Notes under the pieces: model-generated
The model's database searches: none
What the model was told of the DNA's origin: nothing
Seen by the model: the letters and a program-made list of their open reading frames with translations, nothing else
Made by a program: the position numbers and the translations under genes
DNA from: Cyclobacteriaceae bacterium
Lineage (GTDB): Bacteria; Bacteroidota; Bacteroidia; Cytophagales; Cyclobacteriaceae
Length of the DNA: 5,461 bases
Direction of reading: 5' to 3'
NCBI GenBank assembly: GCA_030637245.1
Contig: DAOVVI010000163.1
Span: forward strand, 1-5,461
Part shown: one piece after another, positions 1-5,461 of the stretch
How the letters are laid out: each line of letters starts with the position of its first letter
How positions within the stretch are numbered: the first letter of the stretch is position 1

Positions 1-400
1 AGTAGGAATACGGATATGAATTGTACTGGGGTACAGATTCAGTTACTATTTCTTCCCTGCACAACAAGGAGAGTTGCCCTTCATATAAAACTTCAAACAG
101 TAGAGGAATCTGGTAATTTGCCTGGACATTATATGGTAAAGCATAAAAATGTCGGTAGCTTTCTATTGTTTCATCAAATATTTCAAAGTAGAGAATTTTT
201 CTGGCACTATAGGTTTGAAGTACATTTCTAACATTGATCTGTACAAGATCATTCTGTAAATCATACTTTATTTTACCTACGATAGTATCTTCTGATAAAA
301 GCACCAGTTTCCCTTTGTGCCATAATTCTGAAGGGAAATCCTGGGCAAAACCAATAGCACTTAAATGAATAAATAAAAATAATACTAAACTTTTTTGCAT
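1..400 (-). CDS. Secreted protein of unknown function, C-terminus cut off by the window edge
   Basis: An open frame starts at the ATG at 400-398 and runs without a stop to position 1, giving about 133 residues; the true end lies outside the window. The N-terminus looks like a Sec signal peptide: a Lys at residue 3, a hydrophobic stretch at about residues 5-18, then GFAQD, with likely cleavage after Ala19. The mature part starts with a Trp-His-Lys-Gly segment, has a 'GKLVLLSEDTIVGKIKYDL' stretch suggestive of beta strands, and continues with Tyr-rich segments ('SYRHFYALPY', 'VPQYNSYPYSY'). I do not recognise a named domain. It follows the ribBA stop by only 15 bases, so co-transcription with ribBA is likely, but nothing links it to riboflavin synthesis. 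No Shine-Dalgarno sequence is visible; the leader is AT-rich. The start is chosen because it puts the signal peptide at the exact N-terminus. That it is a gene is fairly sure; its function is unknown. Confidence 0.78.
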   Translation of the reverse strand, partial: MQKSLVLFLFIHLSAIGFAQDFPSELWHKGKLVLLSEDTIVGKIKYDLQNDLVQINVRNVLQTYSARKILYFEIFDETIESYRHFYALPYNVQANYQIPLLFEVLYEGQLSLLCREEIVTESVPQYNSYPYSY

Positions 401-415
401 AATATATAATTGATG

Positions 416-1636
416 TCAATGATGTTTTAAGATATCATGACCCATTTTATCTCTTTTCGTAGTCAGATAACGAATATTATGCTCATTTGGTGTAATTTCG
501 ATTGGAACACTTTCAACTATTTCCAATCCGTAACCAATTAATCCTGTTCGTTTTTTAGGATTATTCGAGATCAATCTTATTTTCGTAACTCCTACATCCC
601 GAAGAATTTGAGCTCCAATACCATAATCTCTGTTATCCATTTTAAATCCAAGCCGGTGGTTTGCCTCAACTGTATCATACCCTTCTTCCTGGAGTTTATA
701 TGCTCTGAGTTTGTTTAAAAGGCCAATTCCACGGCCTTCCTGGTTCATATACAGCACGACGCCTTTGCCTTCATTTTCTACCAATTTCATTGCTGCGTGC
801 AATTGTGGCCCGCAATCGCAACGATATGAACCAAAAATATCGCCTGTTGCACATGAGGAGTGTACCCGCACAAGTATGGGTTCGCCGGGTTCCCATTTGC
901 CTTTGATCAAGGCCATGTGCACATCGCCGGTACTCGTATGTTTGTATGCCGCAAGTTTAAAATTACCATAATTAGTAGGCATATTCACATCTGTGACTTT
1001 TTCGATCAGGGACTCTTTAGCTATTCTATAAGCGATCAGATCTTTAATGGCAACCAACTTCATATTGTGTTTTTCAGCCACTTTTCGCAAATCCGGTAAT
1101 CTTGCCATAGTACCGTCTTCATTCATGATCTCTACTAAAACACCTGCCGGATAAAAACCGGATAGTCTTGAAAAATCAATGGCTGCTTCGGTATGTCCTG
1201 CCCTTCTCAGGACTCCTCCGGCTTTTGCTTTTAGTGGGAATATATGCCCTGGTTTGCCCAGTTCCTCAGGTTTGGTATTGTGATCAACTAATGCTTTTAT
1301 AGTCTTCGACCGGTCTTCTGCAGAAATACCCGTAGTACAACCATGGCCTTTCAGGTCAACGGAGATGGTAAATGGCGTTTCGAAGGTAGCAGTATTTTTC
1401 CCTACCATAAGCTCAAGGTCAAGCTCTTCACACCGGCCTTCAATCAAAGGTGCGCAAATCAATCCCTTTCCATGAGTTGCCATGAAATTTATGATTTCTG
1501 GCGTAATTGTCTCCGCGGCACAAATGAAATCTCCTTCATTTTCCCGATCTTCATCGTCCACTACAATGATGATTTTACCTTGTTTGATATCCTCTATGGC
1601 ATCCTCGATAGTGTCTAAAAAGCTCTTTTTCCCCAT
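416..1636 (-). CDS. ribBA: RibBA: 3,4-dihydroxy-2-butanone-4-phosphate synthase / GTP cyclohydrolase II
   Basis: Cytoplasmic bifunctional enzyme that feeds both branches of riboflavin synthesis. The N-terminal RibB domain makes dihydroxybutanone phosphate from ribulose 5-phosphate. The C-terminal RibA domain opens GTP to the diaminopyrimidine precursor with release of formate and pyrophosphate. The 406 residues match the usual fused length. RibB (about 1-203) shows the acidic metal-binding loop [10 protein letters not shown] at 27-36, GHGCTTGIS at 97-105 and [11 protein letters not shown] at 144-154 with His148. RibA (about 206-400) shows the zinc cysteines Cys262, Cys273 and Cys275 in '[15 protein letters not shown]', then NQEGRGIGL at 298-306, DTVEAN at 321-326, [10 protein letters not shown] at 336-345, NNPKKR at 358-363 and the terminal TKRDKMGH. 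All the family motifs I checked are present in both halves, so I expect both activities. The start at 1636-1634 puts the RibB domain at its normal N-terminal distance. No Shine-Dalgarno sequence and no FMN riboswitch are seen upstream. Confidence 0.97.
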   Translation of the reverse strand: MGKKSFLDTIEDAIEDIKQGKIIIVVDDEDRENEGDFICAAETITPEIINFMATHGKGLICAPLIEGRCEELDLELMVGKNTATFETPFTISVDLKGHGCTTGISAEDRSKTIKALVDHNTKPEELGKPGHIFPLKAKAGGVLRRAGHTEAAIDFSRLSGFYPAGVLVEIMNEDGTMARLPDLRKVAEKHNMKLVAIKDLIAYRIAKESLIEKVTDVNMPTNYGNFKLAAYKHTSTGDVHMALIKGKWEPGEPILVRVHSSCATGDIFGSYRCDCGPQLHAAMKLVENEGKGVVLYMNQEGRGIGLLNKLRAYKLQEEGYDTVEANHRLGFKMDNRDYGIGAQILRDVGVTKIRLISNNPKKRTGLIGYGLEIVESVPIEITPNEHNIRYLTTKRDKMGHDILKHH

Positions 1637-1668
1637 TACACAAGCAGTTTGATATGCATTAATTCCAT
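1636..1668 (-). other. Possible 10-codon leader ORF overlapping the ribBA start
   Basis: Between the proposed ribBA promoter and ribBA, an ATG at 1668-1666 opens a frame reading [10 protein letters not shown] that ends in TAA at 1638-1636. The last base of this stop is the first base of the ribBA ATG (TAATG), the same junction seen between the DUF5683 gene and dapB. A second in-frame ATG at 1659-1657 would give a 7-residue version. If the TAAATTTG box is the promoter, transcription would start close to 1668, so the first ATG would be nearly leaderless. An ORF this short can easily arise by chance, and no Shine-Dalgarno sequence supports it. I list it because of the exact stop-start overlap. 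Confidence 0.15.
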
Positions 1669-1671
1669 GAT

Positions 1672-1701
1672 CAAATTTAATGCTTTAAATTCATATAAGA
1701 A
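1672..1701 (-). promoter_or_regulatory. Probable ribBA promoter of Bacteroidota type
   Basis: On the minus strand a TAAATTTG box at 1679-1672 fits the TAnnTTTG -7 element of Bacteroidota housekeeping promoters exactly. A TTC at 1701-1699, 19 bases upstream, stands where the -33 TTG would be expected (two of three bases). The box ends 35 bases before the ribBA ATG, so the leader would be about 30 bases long. The identical box occurs upstream of lepB. The region is AT-rich, so a chance match is possible. Confidence 0.45.
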
Positions 1702-1808
1702 TGAAATAAAAAGAAATTATAAGCATGTTGTTTTGAAAATGATATATTGCCCAAGTGAAATAAATACATTAATCAAAAATTATTTAAAGGTGAGGTCTAA
1801 AAAGCATA

Positions 1809-1911
1809 TTTTCACGTAAACCTGCCTGACCGGTAGGCAGGGCCGCAAAGCTGCCAAGAAATAAAAAACTAATATTCAATACTTTGCGCCTTGGTGTCTT
1901 TGCGAGAAATG
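1809..1911. repeat. Inverted pair of CTTTGCG-type 8-mer repeats
   Basis: Two short arrays of an 8-base unit face each other. The right copy reads on the plus strand CTTTGCGC, CTTGGTGT, CTTTGCGA (1882-1905), followed by GAAATGTAT. The left copy reads on the minus strand CTTGGCAG, CTTTGCGG (1858-1843), then, after the 21-base palindrome plus one base, TTTACGTGAAAA (1820-1809). The outer ends match (TTTGCGAGAAA against TTTACGTGAAA), so the whole is an imperfect inverted repeat around an AT-rich centre (about 1859-1881). From general knowledge, intergenic repeats built on 'CTTTGCGTCTTTGCG' are widespread in Bacteroidota and other environmental genomes; their function is not settled. No coding capacity is seen. 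As RNA the two halves could fold into a long imperfect hairpin between lepB and ribBA. Confidence 0.65.
1821..1841. repeat. 21-base palindromic repeat with CCTGCCT / AGGCAGG arms
   Basis: Perfect 7-base inverted arms CCTGCCT (1821-1827) and AGGCAGG (1835-1841) enclose a 7-base loop, GACCGGT, which itself contains the palindrome ACCGGT. The arms are far richer in G and C than the neighbouring bases. CCTGCC...GGCAGG palindromes recur in the intergenic regions of many Bacteroidota genomes (general knowledge), so this is probably a dispersed repeat. It lies exactly between two 8-base units of the surrounding CTTTGCG-type array, which suggests insertion into it. It could form a stable hairpin in the transcript, but no T-run follows on the minus strand, so a simple intrinsic terminator is not supported. 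Confidence 0.75.
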
Positions 1912-2013
1912 TATTTTTTGGAGTCTTTATACCAGACTCATTAATTAAAATGGAACAATAATCCTGAACGCTGAGGGTATCTTATTCCACTTACAAACTT
2001 TAGAGGTTCCCTT

Positions 2014-3114
2014 TTAGTGAATCAAATTAAAAAACCGGCTCCATCGAATTTTACTGAAAAATGATTCGTTTTTATCAAGTGACAACCAGATAAAGAATGC
2101 TTTGCCAACGATATGATCTTCAGGAACAAATCCCCAAAACCTGGAATCTTCTGAATTATGCCTGTTGTCACCCATCATAAAATAGTAGTCCTGTTTAAAG
2201 GTGTATTGAGAAATTTCTTCTCCATTGACATACACTTTTCCATTTTCAATCCGAACTTCATCATTGTGCTCATAATTTTCAATAACATTCCTGTACAAGG
2301 CTATTGTAATCTCATTGAGATCAATGGTGGCTCCTTTTGCGGGTATCCATATTGCCCCATAAAAATCTTCGTTCCAATTAAATAATCGGGCATTTTTTGG
2401 ATATACTCTCGGATTTACCTGATCAGAGCTCATTTTTAATAAATCTACCTTCTCAACAAATGGTAATTTTTCAAATTCTTTGGCTGTTTTAGCAGTAGTA
2501 TGAGCGATGTATCCGTAGTTGGTCCGTTCATAGTCAGTGATATCGTAATTTTTAAACACTCTTTCTTTGATATCCTGGTTTGTCACAATATTATTTCGGA
2601 ATTCCATTTTAACAGGATTTTCAAGCACCACATTATTAATAAATACCTGCGTATCCACGACCTTTAGTGAATCACCGGGCAATCCTACACAACGCTTAAT
2701 ATAATTTGTTTTGAGATCGACCGGATAATCCAATTCCGGAGGGTAATTAAAAACAACAACATCATTTTGTTTAATTGAAGTAAATCCGGGCAATCTGAAT
2801 TGGGGCAATTGAATCCAATCGACATACGACGGTATATTTGTTCCCCAAATTTTCTGATGCGTCAATGGCACTTGCAATGGCGTCTTTGGCGTCCTGGGGC
2901 CGTAATGAATTTTACTTACAAATAAAAAATCTCCTACTAAGAGAGATTTTTCCATTGAAGGTGTTGGTATGGTAAAGGCTTCTAAAAATAACCACCTGAT
3001 TATTGTGGCGGCAATTACAGCAAATAGAATAGCATCTGCCCATTCCCTTGCAACAGATTTTATCTTACTTTCTTCTTTACCCTCTGTCTTTTTCTTAAAA
3101 AAATCAAATTTCAT
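2014..3114 (-). CDS. lepB: Signal peptidase I (S26 family)
   Basis: Membrane-bound serine protease that removes Sec and Tat signal peptides from exported proteins on the outer face of the inner membrane. The 366 residues start with a short charged cytoplasmic tail (1-25), then one membrane segment (about 26-47). Next comes the catalytic box PTPSMEKSLLVGD with nucleophile Ser53, followed by FLFVSK. The general base is Lys140 in YIKRCVGLPGD (138-148). The box GDNRHNSEDSRFWGFVP starts at about residue 315. The Ser-Lys dyad is therefore intact. Spacing between boxes is larger than in E. coli LepB (Ser90, Lys145), with long inserts at about 75-115 and 155-305, which I understand to be usual for Bacteroidota homologues. 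An AAAGGA at 3125-3120, 5 bases before the ATG, supports this start. A TAAATTTG box lies a little further upstream. It sits downstream of dapB, in the usual order for the phylum. Confidence 0.96.
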   Translation of the reverse strand: MKFDFFKKKTEGKEESKIKSVAREWADAILFAVIAATIIRWLFLEAFTIPTPSMEKSLLVGDFLFVSKIHYGPRTPKTPLQVPLTHQKIWGTNIPSYVDWIQLPQFRLPGFTSIKQNDVVVFNYPPELDYPVDLKTNYIKRCVGLPGDSLKVVDTQVFINNVVLENPVKMEFRNNIVTNQDIKERVFKNYDITDYERTNYGYIAHTTAKTAKEFEKLPFVEKVDLLKMSSDQVNPRVYPKNARLFNWNEDFYGAIWIPAKGATIDLNEITIALYRNVIENYEHNDEVRIENGKVYVNGEEISQYTFKQDYYFMMGDNRHNSEDSRFWGFVPEDHIVGKAFFIWLSLDKNESFFSKIRWSRFFNLIH

Positions 3115-3119
3115 ATTTA

Positions 3120-3125
3120 TCCTTT
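3120..3125 (-). promoter_or_regulatory. Shine-Dalgarno-like site before lepB
   Basis: AAAGGA on the minus strand, separated by TAAAT from the lepB ATG at 3114-3112. It is the only start in this window with an obvious Shine-Dalgarno-like sequence; ribBA, the DUF5683 gene and the gene at 400 have none. This matches the general rarity of such sites in Bacteroidota. In AT-rich DNA it could be chance. Confidence 0.35.
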
Positions 3126-3139
3126 GGTTTAAAAGCGCA

Positions 3140-3147
3140 CAAATTTA
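3140..3147 (-). promoter_or_regulatory. Probable lepB promoter -7 box
   Basis: TAAATTTG on the minus strand (3147-3140) matches the Bacteroidota TAnnTTTG element and is the same 8-mer found before ribBA. It would give a leader of about 20-25 bases to the lepB ATG. I see no TTG at the proper distance upstream (about 3165-3170), so the -33 half is poor. With the 246-base gap after dapB, it suggests that lepB has its own promoter, perhaps in addition to read-through from the parB operon. Confidence 0.4.
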
Positions 3148-3216
3148 GTTGATTAACTTAAAGGTTTATAATTTTTTTTGGTTTCTATTATCTATAATTA
3201 TTTTTCACTTGGAGAT

Positions 3217-3239
3217 TTGCCTACTTGTCCTGAGGCAGG
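3217..3239 (-). repeat. Degenerate copy of the CCTGCCT / AGGCAGG palindrome
   Basis: Read on the minus strand, CCTGCCT (3239-3233) is followed by a 10-base spacer CAGGACAAGT and then AGGCAAA (3222-3216), where the intact palindrome at 1821-1841 has AGGCAGG. One arm is exact and the other has two changes; the loop differs in sequence and length. As at the other site, it is a small GC-rich island in AT-rich DNA. Common origin with the other copy is inference; only the arm is shared. Confidence 0.4.
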
Positions 3240-3360
3240 TTGACAATCAATTCAAATGGCTACGCACCGGTAAAATAAATTTTCAAAATCAAATATTAAG
3301 TTCAATGCCTTGATGTTCATTTCACTACAAGTATATCAGGGTTATACATTAAAATTCTAC

Positions 3361-4077
3361 CTAGAAATTCATGAAATCCTTCATGGATAAAACACCCTTA
3401 TTATCCAAAATCCACTCAGCCACCAATACTGCGCCAAGAGCAAATCCCGTTCTGCTTTTTGCAGTGTGCTTTATCTCAATTTCGTCAACATCGGAGATAT
3501 ATTTTATAATGTGCGTACCTGGTACATTTGGCACCCTTTTCGATACAATAGGAACCAGTGCTTCGTCCTCGGAAGGTTCATTTATCCAGCCTGTTTTTGA
3601 TGCAAAGTTTTTAATTAGTCCTTCCGCAAGGGTTATTGCAGTTCCACTGGGAGCATCCAACTTTTCAGTATGATGTATTTCAGTCATTTCAGTTTTATAG
3701 CCTGGCTGTTGTTCCATCATATTTGCAAGTATCTCATTTAGCTTGAAAAATAGATTTACTCCAAGACTAAAATTAGAAGTATAGAATAATGCTCCATTCC
3801 TTTGTATGCACAATTCATCTATTTCATGTTTTCTGTCAAGCCATCCCGTTGTACCGCATACAACAGGAATGTTATTATTCAAACAATAGCTGATATTTTC
3901 AAATGCTGCATCAGGCTGGCTAAATTCAATGGCAACATCAATTTCACTACTATCTATAAATTTCAAAGCCTGTGTATTATTGATATTAATCTTATGTACA
4001 ATGGAATGTCCTCTGTCTTCGGCAATTTCTTCAATTGCCTTCCCCATCTTGCCATATCCTAAAATAATTATTCTCAT
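3361..4077 (-). CDS. dapB: 4-hydroxy-tetrahydrodipicolinate reductase
   Basis: Cytoplasmic NAD(P)H-dependent enzyme that reduces hydroxy-tetrahydrodipicolinate to tetrahydrodipicolinate, in the pathway to diaminopimelate (peptidoglycan) and lysine. The 238 residues are close to the usual length in this phylum and shorter than E. coli DapB. The Rossmann nucleotide-binding loop is GYGKMG at 7-12, with EFSQP at 51-55 and CGTTGW at 74-79. SNFSLGVNLF at 101-110 starts the hinge. The catalytic and substrate-binding region EIHHTEKLDAPSGTA at 133-147 holds His135, His136 and Lys139, matching the E. coli His-His...Lys signature. The C-terminal part has IKHTAKSRTGFALGA, the family's 'H.A.SR.gFa.GA' block. 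The ATG overlaps the TAA of the DUF5683 gene by one base (TAATG), which suggests translational coupling. No missing residues or frame breaks are seen. Confidence 0.97.
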   Translation of the reverse strand: MRIIILGYGKMGKAIEEIAEDRGHSIVHKININNTQALKFIDSSEIDVAIEFSQPDAAFENISYCLNNNIPVVCGTTGWLDRKHEIDELCIQRNGALFYTSNFSLGVNLFFKLNEILANMMEQQPGYKTEMTEIHHTEKLDAPSGTAITLAEGLIKNFASKTGWINEPSEDEALVPIVSKRVPNVPGTHIIKYISDVDEIEIKHTAKSRTGFALGAVLVAEWILDNKGVLSMKDFMNF

Positions 4078-4688
4078 TAGTTAAATTTTAGTTTTAATGA
4101 TAGCCCAATTAAGTTTGTTTGCATGGCGGTCTGACTGAAACTTGGCTCCAGGTTGAGACTAATATCATCATCTACGGTGAACAATTCAAGGTGGGCGTCA
4201 ACATGGGCGTCCACAATGTTCATTACATAAAGCAGTAATCCTCCAATCATTAGCAAGTCCCTGTTTCTTCTCCAATAATCAACTGCTCTTTGATAGTCGT
4301 TATTATCTAACCTGGGATCAAACGGTTCGGTGCGATCATCCTGGTCAATAAGCGCAATCAGACCGTCTCTATATTGTTTATATAACTGGTGGTTATAATT
4401 TATAAAATACCCAATAACTACTCCGCTGCCATAAATTATGGGTATTTTCCAATATTTTTTGTTGTAAGCCTGCCCTAAACCAGGCAAAGCTGCCGAATAT
4501 AACATCGCCGTATTTGGTCTATTCTCCAGGGTATCGGTTTCTATGTCAATAATTTCAGTGGTCTTCAATAAAAGCGTATCCTGAGAGTCGGTTAATACAC
4601 CTGTTGAATCCGATGCATCCTGTGCCTTCAGAAGAGAAGGAATCATAAAAATTAGCATAGAAAAAACAGAAATGTATTTTAGACCCAT
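4077..4688 (-). CDS. DUF5683 family protein, exported or membrane-associated, function unknown
   Basis: A 203-residue protein with a predicted signal peptide (about 1-22, ending LLKAQD). A Ser/Thr/Asp-rich linker follows (about 24-56). The DUF5683 core starts with NTAMLYSAALPGLGQAYNKKYWKIP at about 59-83, whose 'PGLGQ.YN.KYWK' motif is the mark of the family. A hydrophobic segment spans about 83-97, with a second at about 145-160 after WRRNRDLL. Next comes NIVDAHVDAHL at 157-167 and a strand-rich C-terminal end finishing LSLKLKFN. The two hydrophobic stretches suggest membrane association; the beta-like C-terminus could point to the outer membrane, but this is uncertain. The gene starts 5 bases after parB and shares a base with dapB, so it is surely in their operon. 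This placement is conserved in Bacteroidota as I know it, but the role of the protein is not known to me. Confidence 0.9.
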   Translation of the reverse strand: MGLKYISVFSMLIFMIPSLLKAQDASDSTGVLTDSQDTLLLKTTEIIDIETDTLENRPNTAMLYSAALPGLGQAYNKKYWKIPIIYGSGVVIGYFINYNHQLYKQYRDGLIALIDQDDRTEPFDPRLDNNDYQRAVDYWRRNRDLLMIGGLLLYVMNIVDAHVDAHLELFTVDDDISLNLEPSFSQTAMQTNLIGLSLKLKFN

Positions 4689-4693
4689 TGGAA

Positions 4694-5461
4694 TTATAAA
4701 TCCAGAATTTCAAGTATTCTATTCAAGTCTTCATGAGAAAGGTATGGAATTTTGATGGTACCCCTATTGTTTTTATCATCATGAATCAATACCCTGCTGC
4801 CAAAATGAGAAGAAAGCTTATCCTGAACTTGTTTTAATTCATAACTCATCTGTGGTTTTCCAGAAGATTCATTTTTATCCGTTTTCTGTTCATCGGTTTT
4901 AAGGTTCTTCACCAAAGTCTCAACTTTTCTGACAGAGAGGTCGTCCTTAATTATTCGTTTAAAAATGCTCAACTGGAGATCGATATTTTCAATATTGACT
5001 AATGCACGTGCATGTCCCATTCCCATTTTTCCATCACGAATAGCAGCCTGCACATCCGGGGGGAGTTTGAGTAGTCGAAGGTAGTTTGTTACCGTTGACC
5101 GCTTCTTCCCAACGCGACCACCAAGATCTTCTTGCCTCAAATCGCATTCTGAAAGCAACCTTTGGTAACTCAGCGCAATTTCGATGGCATTCAGGTTTTC
5201 TCGTTGAATGTTCTCTATCAAGGCCAACTCAAGCATTTGTTGGTCATTGGCAGTTCGCACAAATGCCGGAATACGTAAAAGTCCGGCTAGTTTGGAAGCA
5301 TGATATCTTCTTTCTCCGGCGATGAGTTGGTATTTTCTTTCAGATAGCTTTCCAACTGTTATGGGTTGTATAATCCCTTGTACTTTTATGGAATCGGCTA
5401 ATTCAGAAAGGGCCTCTTCGTCAAATTGTGTTCTTGGTTGAAATGGATTTACTTCAATATC
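4694..5461 (-). CDS. parB: Chromosome-partitioning protein ParB (Spo0J/Noc family), N-terminus outside the window
   Basis: DNA-binding CTPase that loads at parS sites and works with ParA in chromosome segregation. The frame is open to position 5461, giving 255 residues; about 40-50 N-terminal residues are probably missing. Visible parts, numbered from the first residue in the window: the ParB/sulfiredoxin-like fold starts NPFQPR at 5-10, with GIIQPI at 29-34. The CTP-binding boxes follow as GERRYHAS at 49-56 and ENIQREN at 83-89. A helix-turn-helix DNA-binding region covers about 108-134 (LGGRVGKKRSTVTNYL). MGMGHARAL follows, then a polar linker (KTDEQKTDKNESSGK), and the C-terminal dimerisation segment ends at LEILDL. 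A GTG at 5260 is internal, not a start: the coding match continues upstream of it. The last Arg of the usual GERRxRA motif is His here. parA is expected just beyond the window edge. Confidence 0.96.
   Translation of the reverse strand, partial: DIEVNPFQPRTQFDEEALSELADSIKVQGIIQPITVGKLSERKYQLIAGERRYHASKLAGLLRIPAFVRTANDQQMLELALIENIQRENLNAIEIALSYQRLLSECDLRQEDLGGRVGKKRSTVTNYLRLLKLPPDVQAAIRDGKMGMGHARALVNIENIDLQLSIFKRIIKDDLSVRKVETLVKNLKTDEQKTDKNESSGKPQMSYELKQVQDKLSSHFGSRVLIHDDKNNRGTIKIPYLSHEDLNRILEILDL

Larger units (their letters stand above)
1637..2013. other. 377-base intergenic region between lepB and ribBA
   Basis: No protein-coding gene of ordinary size is supported here. Read in the direction of transcription it holds: about 75 bases after the lepB stop with no convincing terminator; a weak stem GAGTC/GACTC at 1921-1925 and 1935-1939; the inverted CTTTGCG-type repeats with their inserted palindrome (about 1809-1911); an AT-rich stretch with nothing recognisable (about 1690-1800); and the ribBA promoter. 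The repeats are much richer in G and C than the bases around them, which suggests they arrived from elsewhere. No FMN riboswitch core motif is seen on the minus strand. Confidence 0.8.
3115..3360. other. 246-base intergenic region between dapB and lepB
   Basis: No coding gene is supported. It contains the lepB -7 box and Shine-Dalgarno-like site near its left end and a degenerate GC-rich palindrome at 3217-3239. The rest is AT-rich sequence in which I see nothing recognisable. There is no clear T-tailed hairpin after the dapB stop codon; a weak AT-only stem spans the stop codon. Confidence 0.7.

Noticed and set aside
16..231. Plus-strand 71-codon open frame
   Set aside because: It is antisense to the secreted-protein gene, which has a convincing signal peptide and sensible placement after ribBA; the plus-strand frame has neither.
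711..1618. Plus-strand open frames of 79-91 codons across 711-1618
   Set aside because: They lie antisense to ribBA, whose protein motifs are intact throughout, and show no recognisable protein features.
1808..1821. parS-like sequence TTTTCACGTAAAC
   Set aside because: It resembles parS (TGTTTCACGTGAAACA) with a base missing, but it is not a palindrome and is explained as the end of the CTTTGCG-type repeat, whose other copy reads TTTGCGAGAAA.
1637..1900. FMN riboswitch upstream of ribBA
   Set aside because: Riboflavin genes often carry one, but none of the conserved GC-rich core motifs of that riboswitch appear on the minus strand here, and the predicted leader is only about 30 bases.
1921..1939. 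Hairpin GAGTC / GACTC as a lepB terminator
   Set aside because: The stem has only 5 pairs with a 9-base loop, and on the transcribed strand it is followed by an A-run rather than a T-run.
3350..3371. AT-rich stem over the dapB stop codon as a terminator
   Set aside because: The pairing is almost all A-T with a mismatch and a very small loop; it is too weak to support.
5002..5013. Perfect 12-base palindrome ATGCACGTGCAT inside parB
   Set aside because: It encodes part of the conserved GHARAL protein motif and lacks the TTTCACGTGAAA core of parS, so it is best seen as a by-product of coding.
5258..5260. GTG as the start of a short ParB
   Set aside because: The frame is open upstream to the window edge and encodes the conserved ParB NPFQPR and GERR boxes, so this GTG is an internal Val codon.

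Overview
The window is a stretch of ordinary chromosome, almost certainly from a member of the Bacteroidota (Cytophagales-like is my best guess; this is inference). The signs are an AT-rich composition, the gene order parB - DUF5683 - dapB - lepB that is typical of this phylum, TAnnTTTG-type promoter boxes, mostly absent Shine-Dalgarno sequences, and intergenic repeats of kinds common in these genomes. Every gene I can support lies on the minus strand, so transcription runs from position 5461 towards position 1.

In transcription order: (i) 5461-4694, the chromosome-partitioning protein ParB, lacking its N-terminus at the window edge; (ii) 4688-4077, a small exported or membrane-associated DUF5683 protein; (iii) 4077-3361, dihydrodipicolinate reductase DapB, whose ATG overlaps the DUF5683 stop codon by one base; (iv) a 246-base gap with a degenerate repeat and a probable lepB promoter; (v) 3114-2014, signal peptidase I (LepB); (vi) a 377-base gap holding an inverted pair of CTTTGCG-type 8-mer repeats, one copy interrupted by a perfect-armed palindrome, followed by a probable ribBA promoter; (vii) 1636-416, bifunctional riboflavin enzyme RibBA; (viii) 400-1, the N-terminal part of an unrecognised secreted protein, 15 bases after ribBA.

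The genes fall into two groups. parB, the DUF5683 gene and dapB are packed with gaps of 5 and -1 bases and look like one operon, with lepB following under what seems to be its own promoter. Together they cover chromosome segregation, diaminopimelate/lysine synthesis for the cell wall, and protein export. ribBA and the downstream secreted-protein gene form a second short transcription unit.

I see no mobile-element gene, CRISPR array, tRNA, rRNA, defence system or evident new multi-gene system. The items most worth a second look are the nested intergenic repeat, the related degenerate repeat on the other side of lepB, the unrecognised secreted protein, a His in place of the last Arg of the ParB CTP-binding motif, and a tiny ORF whose stop overlaps the ribBA start.
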